Shown here one piece after another: positions 48,604 through 56,501 of a stretch of DNA of 64,000 nucleotides (position 1 is the stretch's first letter; each line of letters opens with the position of its first letter). The stretch comes from Anaerolinea sp. (GTDB taxonomy: Bacteria > Chloroflexota > Dehalococcoidia > Tepidiformales > Tepidiformaceae): positions 55,479-119,478 of the forward strand of contig PNKC01000002.1 of NCBI GenBank assembly GCA_013822275.1, given 5' to 3'. Made by a program: the position numbers and the translations under genes. The notes under the pieces were generated by a model. That model ran no database searches and was not told where the DNA came from. It saw nothing but the letters and a program-made list of their open reading frames with translations.

Positions 48604-49653
48604 GTGTTCGCGGGAATCGAACTCATCGCCGTCGTGAAGGCGAACGCCTACGGGGCCGGCGCCCCAGCCTTCGCGCGGGAACTGGACGGCGGCGGCGCGG
48701 ACCGCTTCGCGGTGGTCTGGGTGGCGGAAGGGACCGCCCTCCGCGCGGCGGGCGTCACGCGCCCCATCCTCGTCCTCGGCCATTCCTTCCCGGAAGACGC
48801 ACCAGAGGCCGTGCGCGCCGGGCTCACGCTCACCTGCCACTCCCTGGAGCTTGGGGAAGCGCTTTCGCGCGAGGCCGTCGCCCAGGACCGGCCCGTCGCG
48901 GTCCACGTGAAGGTCGATACCGGGCTCCATCGCTTCGGCCTGCCAATTGATGCCGCCGTCGAACTCGCCACCGCCCTGCGCTCACTCCCGGGCATCGAAG
49001 TAGAGGGGCTCACGACGCACATGGCCAACGCCGACGAGGAAGACGACAGTTTCGCCGAAACGCAGCACGCCCTTTTTGCGGAAGCCGTCGCCCGCTTGCC
49101 CTGGATCCCGTACCGTCACACCGCCAACTCCGCCACCGCGCTCCGGCGGGAACCGCTGCGCTACGACGCCGTGCGCGTGGGGCTCGCGCTCCATGGCGTC
49201 CTTCCGCCGAACACCCCCGGCCCGGAACTCAGGCCCGTGCTTGCTCTGCGCGCCCGCCTGGGCCGTGTGGCGGATGTGGCTCCGGGCGAAGGCGTCAGTT
49301 ACGGCCTGACCTGGCGGGCCGCGCAACCCTCCCGCGTGGGATTAGTCCCGGTTGGGTACGCGGACGGCTGGCGGCGCAACCTGGGAAACACCGGCAGCGT
49401 CCTCCTCAACGGCCACCGCTGCCCGATGGTTGGGCGCGTCTGCATGGACCAGTTCCTGGTTGACGTGACCGGAGTGGCCGGGGCGGCGGAAGGCAGCCTC
49501 GTCACCCTCCTGGGCAGGGACGGCGCCGACCGCATCACCGCGGATGACGTCGCCTCCCAGGCTGGAACGATCAGTTGGGACATCCTCTCAAGCCTCCAGG
49601 CGCGCCTCCCCCGGCTTTATGCGCGGGGCGGGCTGGTGGAGTCGATCGCGTAG
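48604..49653 (+). CDS. alr: Alanine racemase
   Basis: PLP enzyme interconverting L- and D-alanine for peptidoglycan. The PLP Lys is in VVKANAYGAG, the catalytic Tyr in EGVSYGLTWR, with KVDTGLHRFGLP, PVGYADGWRRN and GRVCMDQFLVDVT all in order. GTG at 48604 is the first canonical start and is reported here, but the conserved first strand AWVEVDLEALHHNAAQLRR lies upstream (from about 48547) in the same open frame. That frame is open back to 48436 and contains no ATG, GTG or TTG. A CTG at 48490 behind AGGGGAAAGG is a candidate. The real protein is therefore probably about 20-40 residues longer. Confidence 0.9.
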   Translation: MFAGIELIAVVKANAYGAGAPAFARELDGGGADRFAVVWVAEGTALRAAGVTRPILVLGHSFPEDAPEAVRAGLTLTCHSLELGEALSREAVAQDRPVAVHVKVDTGLHRFGLPIDAAVELATALRSLPGIEVEGLTTHMANADEEDDSFAETQHALFAEAVARLPWIPYRHTANSATALRREPLRYDAVRVGLALHGVLPPNTPGPELRPVLALRARLGRVADVAPGEGVSYGLTWRAAQPSRVGLVPVGYADGWRRNLGNTGSVLLNGHRCPMVGRVCMDQFLVDVTGVAGAAEGSLVTLLGRDGADRITADDVASQAGTISWDILSSLQARLPRLYARGGLVESIA

Positions 49654-49766
49654 CGCCCGGTTCTTACACACTTCTTCCTCCCCCGGCCGTCACCCCGCCG
49701 GCCAGGGCCGCCATCTGGGGGAAGAAGCGCGACGCCCCACATGTCGCCCAACCCGGAGGTCAACCC

Positions 49767-50411
49767 ATGAAACCCCTCTTCCTGTTCCCCCTGGCAGCGC
49801 TGCTCCTCGCCGGGTGCTCCGCCGCATCCGGTGCAACGGACGACGCCACAACTCACCCGGACGCCACTCCGGAGGCCACAGCCACGGCAGCACCGGCGTC
49901 CACGCCCGAAGCGGGCCGCACGCCGCCCGTGGCTTCGCCTCGGACACCAGCCGCAAACCCGGCCCGCGACGACGCCAAAGCCGGCGGCCCCAACCGCGCC
50001 GTCGACCGAGCCGCTACCACCACAGCCACAGCGACCCTGGAACAAGTCAACGTCCGTTCAGTTAATGGGCGGGATGCGGTCAGTTTCGACTTTGGCGGCG
50101 CCATCCCCGGCTACCGCGTTGAGTACGCTTCCGCCCCCGCCCAATGCGGCTCCGGCAAACCCCTTCCTCTGCCCACGGGCGCGGCGGCCGCCATCGTCGT
50201 CCGCTTCAGCCCGGCCCAGGCTCACGACGCGGCAGGCAAGCTCACCATCCCCAACACCGTCGTCGAGTCAACCGGGAAGGAGATCCTCGCGGCTACGCAG
50301 ATCTGCGACTTCGAAGGTGTCGTCAGCTGGGCCATCCCCGTCACCGCCCGCGGCCCGTTCGCCGTCATCGAGACGAACGGCCGCGTTGCCATCATTCCCG
50401 GCGCCAACTGA
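49767..50411 (+). CDS. Lipoprotein with AMIN-like C-terminal domain
   Basis: A 214-residue exported lipoprotein. Signal with lipobox LLAGCSAA (Cys near residue 17), a long Thr/Ala/Pro linker to about residue 90, then a beta-rich domain starting VNVRSVNGRDAVSFDFGG and including AIVVRFSPAQAHD and VVSWAIPVTARGPFAV. The layout fits the AMIN-like domain found in actinobacterial and chloroflexal lipoproteins and possibly linked to the envelope. ATG follows ACCCGGAGGT. It lies next to alr, although 113 bases separate them. Confidence 0.7.
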   Translation: MKPLFLFPLAALLLAGCSAASGATDDATTHPDATPEATATAAPASTPEAGRTPPVASPRTPAANPARDDAKAGGPNRAVDRAATTTATATLEQVNVRSVNGRDAVSFDFGGAIPGYRVEYASAPAQCGSGKPLPLPTGAAAAIVVRFSPAQAHDAAGKLTIPNTVVESTGKEILAATQICDFEGVVSWAIPVTARGPFAVIETNGRVAIIPGAN

Positions 50412-50440
50412 CCGATGCTCGCGGTTCGGCGCTGACGGAG

Positions 50441-50524
50441 GGACACAAAGTCGCGAAGGCACGAAGGTACACAAATCTCAGCGGAAACCTTTGTGCCACT
50501 TTGAGACTTCGCGGCTTTGTGTCC
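50441..50524. repeat. Intergenic inverted repeat of the ACAAAGTCGCGAAG family
   Basis: GGACACAAAGTCGCGAAG (50441-50458) and CTTCGCGGCTTTGTGTCC (50507-50524) are complementary except for one position and enclose 48 bases with further CACAAA/TTTGTG pairs. The element sits between convergent genes. A related half-element lies at 62681-62698. Confidence 0.7.
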
Positions 50525-50533
50525 TCAATGCAG

Positions 50534-51379
50534 CTAAATCTGGCTGTACCCGGAGCCCTTCCGCTCGACCCCGGTACCCTTCCCGTTCGTTATCCAGCCG
50601 AACTCCTGCAGGATCTCCTGGCTATAGGTCACTCGCCCGGCCACCTTCTCAATCGGCTCGGTAGCGAGGAGAAGGGCAGCCTTCGCCATCAGCTCGGGCG
50701 GCTCGCCCCGCGGGTCGTCCAGCCCCGTCACCAGGTGGTGGAACACCGTCCCCGGCGTGGGGACAACCTGGGAAGGCGAAACGCAGGTCACGCTGACATT
50801 GTCCGCATACACCTCCGACGCAAGCCCCTGGCTGAAGCGCTCGAGCGCAGCCTTCTCGGCCCCGTAGAGCGTGCCGCCGCGGCCAACGTTCTCCGGATAC
50901 GGTCCGCGGCCAGGGCCAATCGCCGCGCCACTCGAGATGTTCACGATGGACCCGGACTTGCGCTCGCACATGTCCTGCAACACGAGCTGGCTGAGGTAGA
51001 ACGGCGCATGCACGTTCACCGCGAACGACCGGTGCCAGCGGTTGATAGGGTAGTCCTTGATCGGGATGAAGTAGGTGAGCGCGGCGTTGTTGACCAGCAC
51101 ATCGATCGGGCCGTAGGCCTTGCGGACCTCATCCACCACGCGGACGCATTCGTTGTAGTCCGAAATGTCGGCGGCGAAGGAGCGGGCGTCGTTGCCGGCC
51201 GCCTTAATCTCCGCCACCGTGTGGTCGAGCGACCCCTCCAGGGGGTGGTCGCCCTCGTGGAGCGTGCGGGCCACACACGCCACCTGGCCGCCTTCAGCCG
51301 CGAAGAGGGCGGCAATCTCCTTGCCAATCCCGCGGCTCGCCCCGGTGACGATGACCGTCTTCCCATCCAACTTTCCCAT
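50534..51379 (-). CDS. Short-chain dehydrogenase/reductase (SDR)
   Basis: A 281-residue NAD(P)-dependent oxidoreductase. The cofactor motif is TGASRGIG (about residues 12-19), then NNAAL, the catalytic Ser in NISSGAAIGPG and the YxxxK motif as YGAEK. An insert after TLHEGDHPLEG (about 40-50) is typical of the group that acts on bulky acyl or cyclic alcohols. The substrate is not deducible. ATG at 51379 has AAGGAGAG upstream. A TAGAAT -10 box lies about 30 bases upstream, so it is transcribed on its own. Confidence 0.88.
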   Translation of the reverse strand: MGKLDGKTVIVTGASRGIGKEIAALFAAEGGQVACVARTLHEGDHPLEGSLDHTVAEIKAAGNDARSFAADISDYNECVRVVDEVRKAYGPIDVLVNNAALTYFIPIKDYPINRWHRSFAVNVHAPFYLSQLVLQDMCERKSGSIVNISSGAAIGPGRGPYPENVGRGGTLYGAEKAALERFSQGLASEVYADNVSVTCVSPSQVVPTPGTVFHHLVTGLDDPRGEPPELMAKAALLLATEPIEKVAGRVTYSQEILQEFGWITNGKGTGVERKGSGYSQI

Positions 51380-51656
51380 GCTGTCTCTCCTTGCATCAAC
51401 GATGGCGGGATTCTACCAAGCCCACGGGCGGTTGTCGGAGCGCCCGTGCAGGCGTCCAGCGCCTCGTGGGGCTGAACAAGCCGCGGGAGCCTCCGGGCCC
51501 AACTGACGAAAGAGAGCGGGGTCCCCGGCGAGAGGGAGACCCCTGGACGAGGCCGCTGTCGAGACGGTTGCTCGCTTGTTACTTACTACGAAGCAAGGCG
51601 TCCAGCGTTACGTGCCGGGACAGCCGAAGCGCCCCTTGTCATGGCATCCAGTCCCG
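51380..51656. other. 277-base region between MFS and SDR genes with a -10 box and hairpin
   Basis: TAGAAT on the minus strand (51410-51415) is the probable -10 box for the SDR gene. GGGGTC (near 51519) pairs with GACCCC (near 51539) around GGCGAGAGGG. AGGCGTCCAGCG occurs twice about 147 bases apart. The region may be a structured leader or trailer, but it matches no RNA family I recognise. Confidence 0.4.
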
Positions 51657-53000
51657 TTACGGGGAGGTCGCGCGGGAAACGGCGCCGGCCCCCGGCCGCC
51701 CGAGCACAGCAGGCTGGCCGTCGCCGCCACTGATCTCGGCCCGGAGGGCGTCCGCGGAGGTCTTGTCGATACCGCGCAGCGAGGCACTCGCCAGGTAGAT
51801 GGCGGCGCCAATCACCACCGTGAGCGCCGCCGCTCCCGCGACTGCCGCCGGCGCCCCCCAGGCCTGCGCCGCGGCGGCCACCGGGACGGTGCCCAACGGC
51901 GTCAGGCCAAAGGTCATCATCATCAGGCTCATCACCCGTCCCCGGACGGCGTCCGGGATCAGCACCTGGATGATGGTGTTGTTCACCGTCGTGAACGTAC
52001 TCGCGAAGACGTCGGCGATGAGCACCAGCGGCAGCGCCAGCAAGAACCACGGGCTGAGGGCAAAGAGGAGCAGAGAGCCACAGAAAGCGAGCAGGCTCAC
52101 CATCATCAGGCGCAGCTTCCGGGGCGATTCTCCTCGCCAGGCGACAAACACCGACCCCAGGATGCCGCCGAAGCCAGCCGCCGCCTGGAGGAAACCGAGC
52201 CCGGGCGAACCCACATCCCAGACGTCTTCCGCGAACACAACGAGCAGCGCCTGGAACGGCATCGCCAGCATGATCGGGACGAGCGAAAGCACCAGCAGCG
52301 CGCGCACCGGCGCGTCATCGCGCACGTAGCGCACGCCATCCAGGAGGTCGCCCATGACGCTCTTCTTGCCGGCCTCCCCCGAAGGATAAGCGCGGTCGAT
52401 GCGGGACATCGCCAGGAGAGCGCACAGATAAAGGAGGACGGCGACAAAGTACATCCAGCGGACGCCGGCAACGGCAATCACCAGGCCGGCGGTCACCGGC
52501 CCGACCACACGGGCCGCGTTCATCCCGCCCATGCCCAGGGCCATCGCGTTGCCCAGCCCCTGGCGGCCAACGATGTTCGCCACGATCGCCTGGCGGGCGG
52601 GCATGATGAAAGGGAAAATACAGCCCATCGCGAAGACCACGACGAGGAGATGCCAGAACTCAAGCCGCCCCATAACCAGCAGCGCGAGGATGATCAGTTC
52701 GTTCACCAGGAGCAGGGCCTGCCCAACCATGATCAGCCGCTTCTTCTCCACCCGGTCGGCGATCACACCCCCGAACGGAGAGATGAAGAGCATTGGGATG
52801 GCGACCGCAAGGTTCACGATGCCGAGCGAGAACGCCGAGTCAGTCAGCTTGAAGGCGAGGTACGAACGCACGACGAACTGGCCGTTCATGGCGAAGAAGA
52901 ACGCGATGTTGCTGCCGTAGATCCAGCGAAACTGGACGTGCCGGAGCGAGGCGAACGTCCCGCCGGAGCGCGGGGGCGGGGCATACCGGGCAGAGGCCAT
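51657..53000 (-). CDS. Major facilitator superfamily exporter (MFS_3/EntS-like)
   Basis: A 447-residue, 12-helix transporter. The N terminus FASLRHVQFRWIYGSNIAFF and the loop 2-3 signature FGGVIADRVEKKRLIM (GxxxDRxxRR type) place it with MFS_3 proteins that export siderophores or macrolide-like compounds. The second half starts near RALLVLSLVPIMLAMPF. The substrate is unknown, and no biosynthetic cluster adjoins it. It is divergent from the nucleotidyltransferase gene. Confidence 0.87.
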   Translation of the reverse strand: MASARYAPPPRSGGTFASLRHVQFRWIYGSNIAFFFAMNGQFVVRSYLAFKLTDSAFSLGIVNLAVAIPMLFISPFGGVIADRVEKKRLIMVGQALLLVNELIILALLVMGRLEFWHLLVVVFAMGCIFPFIMPARQAIVANIVGRQGLGNAMALGMGGMNAARVVGPVTAGLVIAVAGVRWMYFVAVLLYLCALLAMSRIDRAYPSGEAGKKSVMGDLLDGVRYVRDDAPVRALLVLSLVPIMLAMPFQALLVVFAEDVWDVGSPGLGFLQAAAGFGGILGSVFVAWRGESPRKLRLMMVSLLAFCGSLLLFALSPWFLLALPLVLIADVFASTFTTVNNTIIQVLIPDAVRGRVMSLMMMTFGLTPLGTVPVAAAAQAWGAPAAVAGAAALTVVIGAAIYLASASLRGIDKTSADALRAEISGGDGQPAVLGRPGAGAVSRATSP

Positions 53001-53078
53001 TTGGTTAGGATAGCACTAAGGTTCTCACCCCCCGGCGCTGGCATCCGCCTGCCGCGCGCTTCCTGGAGTCAATCGCTC

Positions 53079-53720
53079 GTGCCGTCTCCTCTTCTTGACC
53101 GCCCGGAACCCGTCACCCGCCTCGCGGGCCTCATGTCCACCTTTCGCCCGGACTGGTCGCTTTGTGGCGGCTGGGCGGTCGATGCCTGGCTCGGCCGCCA
53201 GACCCGCGACCACGCCGACATCGATATCACCGTCTTCGAGGACGATCAGCGCGCCCTTTTCGACCACCTGGCCGGCTGGCAGTTGATCGCCCACGACACC
53301 CAGGTCGATGCTGACGCCGCCGAGCCCTGGGACGGCCGCCCCCTCACTCTTCCGGCCCACGTCCACGCCCGCTCGCCCGAGAGCGCGGACACAATGCCCG
53401 GCCGCCTCGATGTGCCCTCGAAGCAAGGCTTCGGCCTCGAAATCGTCCTCAACCGCCGCGCCGGCGACGACTGGGTGCTCTCGCGAAAGCGCGACCTCAC
53501 AGTGCCGCTGCGTCGCTGTGTCGAACAGTCCCCCTGGGGCCTGCCAACGGTGGTCCCGGAAGTCATCCTCTTCTACAAGGCGCGAGACCACCGTCCCCAC
53601 GACGAGCTCGACTTCCTCGCGCTCTTGCCGCACCTCGCCGAAGGCCAGAGGCGCTGGCTCCGGGAAGCGATCTCCCTCGCCCACCCCGGCCACCCGTGGC
53701 TGGCTCCACTCTCCAGCTAG
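53079..53720 (+). CDS. Nucleotidyltransferase-fold protein (aminoglycoside adenylyltransferase-like)
   Basis: A 213-residue protein with the small-molecule nucleotidyltransferase fold: GGWAVDAWLGRQTRDHADID (about residues 31-50) includes the metal-binding Asp pair and DIDITVFEDD. The C-terminal region PEVILFYKARDHRPHDELDF is typical of the AadD-like/DUF4269-type group. Resistance function cannot be claimed from sequence. GTG at 53079 with GGAG upstream gives a short helix before the core; ATG at 53133 is an alternative. Confidence 0.75.
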   Translation: MPSPLLDRPEPVTRLAGLMSTFRPDWSLCGGWAVDAWLGRQTRDHADIDITVFEDDQRALFDHLAGWQLIAHDTQVDADAAEPWDGRPLTLPAHVHARSPESADTMPGRLDVPSKQGFGLEIVLNRRAGDDWVLSRKRDLTVPLRRCVEQSPWGLPTVVPEVILFYKARDHRPHDELDFLALLPHLAEGQRRWLREAISLAHPGHPWLAPLSS

Positions 53721-53763
53721 CCATCGGACCTTCACCACGAAGCCGCAGCGCCCAATCCCGGTG

Positions 53764-53769
53764 CTACAC
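53764..53769 (+). promoter_or_regulatory. -10 box of a leaderless promoter for Uma2 copy 2
   Basis: TACACT ends seven bases before the GTG start at 53777, with no Shine-Dalgarno sequence between. Confidence 0.5.
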
Positions 53770-53776
53770 TGGCAAC

Positions 53777-54406
53777 GTGAGCGCGCTCCGTTCCACGTCA
53801 CCCTCCATCCCTTGCCTGGACAACGGCGACAGGCTGAGCCGCGCCGAGTTCCACCGGCGCTACGAAGCGATGCCCCATCTCAAGAAGGCGGAACTCATTG
53901 AGGGGGTGGTCTACTTGGGCTCTCCAGTACGCATCGAACATAGTCGCGGGGACAAACAACTGACCGCCTGGCTCGCCGCCTTCGAATTGACAACTCCCGA
54001 CGTCGAAGCATGCAGCAACGCGTCGGTGCTGTTCGATGACGACAACGAGTTCCAGCCAGACATCTGCCTCCGCCGCGTCGCTGGCGGCACTTCGCGCGTC
54101 GAGGATGGCTACGTCACCGGGCCGCCCGAACTGGTCGTCGAGATCGCCGCCAGCTCCGTCTCCCGCGACCTCCACATGAAGAAAGAGGTCTACCGCCGTC
54201 ACGGCGTCCAGGAGTACATCGTCTGGCGCGTGCTCGATGAGGCCCTCGACTGGTTCGTCCTTCGTGACGGCGAGTACGTGGAGCAGAAGCCGGACGCCCG
54301 CGGTGTTATTGAAAGCCAGGTGTTCCCCGGCCTGCGGCTGGCCGTGACCGAGCTCCTGGCGGGTGACTTCGCCGGCGTCCTCGCCGAGCAGCAAGCCGCC
54401 CGCTGA
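53777..54406 (+). CDS. Uma2 family protein, second copy
   Basis: A 209-residue Uma2 protein of a different subgroup from the one at 15 kb: RRYEAMPHLKKAELIEGVVY at the N terminus, FQPDICLRRV (acidic core), VVEIAASSVSRDLHMKKEVY and GVQEYIVWRVLDEALDWFVL. The nuclease-like residues Asp, Glu and Lys are retained. GTG start at 53777 is leaderless by position. The two Uma2 genes are not close paralogues, so they were probably acquired separately. No repeats of the 36-bp family flank this one. Confidence 0.85.
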   Translation: MSALRSTSPSIPCLDNGDRLSRAEFHRRYEAMPHLKKAELIEGVVYLGSPVRIEHSRGDKQLTAWLAAFELTTPDVEACSNASVLFDDDNEFQPDICLRRVAGGTSRVEDGYVTGPPELVVEIAASSVSRDLHMKKEVYRRHGVQEYIVWRVLDEALDWFVLRDGEYVEQKPDARGVIESQVFPGLRLAVTELLAGDFAGVLAEQQAAR

Positions 54407-54460
54407 CGCTCGTCCAGTCCCCCGCCGCCCATGTAGACTCCGGCCAACCCGGAGGCTCCC

Positions 54461-55374
54461 ATGACCATCACCCTCGATTGGCTCGGCTGTGCCACCTTCC
54501 GCCTGACGATTGACGGCCTCGTCATCTTCCTGGATGCGTACATGGACCGCGTCCCCGCCGCGCCGCCCGTCGGGCTGAAAGCAGCGGACGTGGACCGCGC
54601 GGACTTCGTGCTCGTCGGCCACGCCCACTTCGACCACATCGCCGGTGCTGAACTGATAGCGAAGAACACCGGCGCGAAGGTCATCGGCAGCCACGAAAGC
54701 GGGCGCGTGATGATGGAACAGGGCGTGCCGCGCGAGCAGCTCCTGATGTCCCAGGGCGGCGAACGGCACCGCCTTGGCCCCGGCGTCACCGTCCGCGTCT
54801 TCCCCAGCCTCCACTCCTGCACCTGGGTTGGCGGAAACCTGGCCACCACCGAAGAGGCCCACGGCCACCTCGGCCTCTGCGAAAACGAGCGCGCCGCCGA
54901 GGCCGCCCGCTCCGGCCTCGGCACGGCGATCGGACCGCGCGCGGGCGGCGATTCGAAGCTCGCCACGGACCTGCGCGCACACCTCCGCACCGCCGTCGGC
55001 AGCCCCGTCACCGGCGGCCCCCTCTGCTACCTGATCGAGACGCCCCAGGGCAGCATCTTCTGGCAGGACACCTCCGGCTGCTGGACCGGGATCCTGCGGG
55101 ACCTGCGTCCGGACGCGCCATCCTCGCCGTCGCGGGCCGCGGCAACGTGGACGGCGAGCCGATCCAGGGCTCGCTCAGCCAGTTCGCCGCCCTCGAAGCC
55201 AGGCTCCTCCAGCCGAAAGTCATCGTCCCCGGCCACCACGACAACTGGATGCCGCCCGTCACACCGGATGGCGGCACGGACATGCGACCCATCCGCGCCG
55301 CGATCGCCGAAGCCGCCCCGGGGGCGAAGTTCCTTGAACCGGGCTACAAGGATGGGACGCTGCTGCTGGGGTAG
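54461..55374 (+). pseudogene. Frameshifted MBL-fold metallo-hydrolase
   Basis: The frame from ATG 54461 encodes a metallo-beta-lactamase-fold protein with HxHxDH as GHAHFDHIAG (about residues 53-62), then FPSLHSCTWVGGN and GPLCYLIETPQGSIFWQDTS. After GILRDLRPDA the frame turns into Ser/Arg-rich nonsense, whereas the neighbouring frame continues AILAVAGRGNVDGEPIQG and LQPKVIVPGHHDNWMPP to a stop at 55374. One missing base near 55113-55119 (GCGCC where GCGGCC is expected) explains it. The intact protein would be about 304 residues, similar to UlaG-like hydrolases. It may be a recent mutation or an assembly error. Confidence 0.75.
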
Positions 55375-55399
55375 GGCTTTGGCACGAAGCCAGGGCTGT

Positions 55400-55405
55400 T
55401 AGAAT
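55400..55405 (+). promoter_or_regulatory. -10 box of a leaderless promoter for the antitoxin gene
   Basis: TAGAAT ends six bases before the ATG at 55412 with no ribosome-binding site between. Confidence 0.5.
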
Positions 55406-55411
55406 GTGGTC

Positions 55412-55618
55412 ATGACGGCGAAGGAAGCGCTCCGCGACAGGATCGAGCGGTTTAGCGAGGACGAAGCGCTCGAGTGGCTCGCGCGCATCGAGTGGGAGTC
55501 CACCGAGACCGAGACGCTGAGTGCCGACGAATTGGCGGAGGTCCTCGCTGCGGAGAAGGCGATCAAGGCGGGCGACTTCGTGGACGGGGAAGACCTCTTT
55601 CGCCAACTCGGGCTGTGA
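55412..55618 (+). CDS. Putative antitoxin (acidic small protein, RelB/ParD-like position)
   Basis: A 68-residue acidic, helical protein (ERFSEDEALEWLARIEWEST, then LSADELAEVLAAEKAIKAGD). It is immediately followed, with a GTGA overlap, by the start of a RelE-like toxin reading frame, which is the usual antitoxin-first arrangement. It has no obvious ribbon-helix-helix, so DNA binding is uncertain. ATG at 55412 is chosen over a GTG at 55406 because of the -10 box position. The toxin partner is truncated, so this gene is probably an orphan remnant. Confidence 0.6.
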   Translation: MTAKEALRDRIERFSEDEALEWLARIEWESTETETLSADELAEVLAAEKAIKAGDFVDGEDLFRQLGL

Positions 55619-55680
55619 CCTACGCCCACCGGTTTTCCCGTCCGGCGGAGTCCTACCTGCGTCGACTCGACCGGCTGACT
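55615..55680 (+). pseudogene. Truncated RelE/ParE-type toxin fragment
   Basis: From GTG 55615 the frame reads TYAHRFSRPAESYLRRLDR, which closely resembles the N terminus of RelE/ParE toxins (strand 1 and helix 1). Toxin-like sequence ends after about 19 residues. What follows is antisense to the convergent enoyl-CoA hydratase gene. The remaining 60-70 residues with the ribonuclease site are missing. Confidence 0.55.
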
Positions 55681-55713
55681 CTCATGCCGCTATTCATCGG
55701 CGCCCCCGCCCCC

Positions 55714-56475
55714 TCAGAACTGCCCGTGCCGCCCTTCACCCTTCGCGAACCGCGCCGCCCCCTCGCGCGTCTCGCCGGATGCGATCGTCGCGCTGCCGTG
55801 GCGGTATTCGTTGACCAGCGCCTCGTCCATCTCCATGCCCCATTGCTCGTAGCTGGAAAGGCGGTCCGAGCGGAGACAGCGCTGGGGGAAGGCGGCGAGC
55901 TGCCGCGCCAGTTCGAGCGCCGCTTCCAGCGCTTTCCCGGGCTCCACCAGCCGGTTCGCGAGGCCCATGCGGAGTGCTTCGTCCCCACTGACGCCGCGGC
56001 CCGTGAGGATCAGGTCCAGGGCGTGGCTGTGCCCCAACAGGCGCGACAACCGGATCGTGCCCCCATCCACCAGGGGGACGCCCCAGCGCCGGCAGAAGAC
56101 GCCGAAGACAGCGTCTCGCGCCGCCACGCGCAGGTCGCACCAGGCGGCAAGCTCCAGCCCGCCCGCGACCGCATAGCCCTCCACGGCCGCGATGACGGGC
56201 TTCGAAAGCAGCATCCGGCTGACGCCAAGGGGCCCGTCGCCGGTCTCCGTAACCCGGTTGCCGCGCCCCTCGGAGACGCCCTTGAGGTCCGCGCCCGCGC
56301 AAAACACTCCGTCCGCGCCATTGAGGATGGCCACGGAAAGCGTGTCATCCGCTTCGAACGCCTCGAACCGCTGTTTCAGGGCGAGGGCGGCCGGCCGGTC
56401 CACCGCGTTGCGCACTTCCGGCCGGTTAATTGTGACGATGGCGACGGGGCCATCTGTCCGATAATCGACGCTCAT
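55714..56475 (-). CDS. Enoyl-CoA hydratase (crotonase family)
   Basis: A 253-residue crotonase. The oxyanion-hole segments are GVFCAGADLKGVSEG (about residues 57-71) and EGYAVAGGLELAAWCDLRV (about 98-116), with FGVFCRRWGVPLVDGGTIR containing the active-site loop. AAGGAGGG precedes the ATG. It is the last gene of a minus-strand set with two phosphotransferase-like genes, 26 bases downstream of the first. Likely to act in beta-oxidation or branched acyl-CoA breakdown. Confidence 0.88.
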   Translation of the reverse strand: MSVDYRTDGPVAIVTINRPEVRNAVDRPAALALKQRFEAFEADDTLSVAILNGADGVFCAGADLKGVSEGRGNRVTETGDGPLGVSRMLLSKPVIAAVEGYAVAGGLELAAWCDLRVAARDAVFGVFCRRWGVPLVDGGTIRLSRLLGHSHALDLILTGRGVSGDEALRMGLANRLVEPGKALEAALELARQLAAFPQRCLRSDRLSSYEQWGMEMDEALVNEYRHGSATIASGETREGAARFAKGEGRHGQF

Positions 56476-56501
56476 GATTCGTCCCTCCTTGAGGCCCGCC
56501 G

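Noticed and set aside
51576..53078. Very long plus-strand open frame opposite the MFS gene
   Set aside because: It is antisense to a clear 12-helix transporter and is rich in His, Asp and Glu as expected of a reverse-strand shadow in GC-rich DNA. Only its last part (from 53079) is a real gene.
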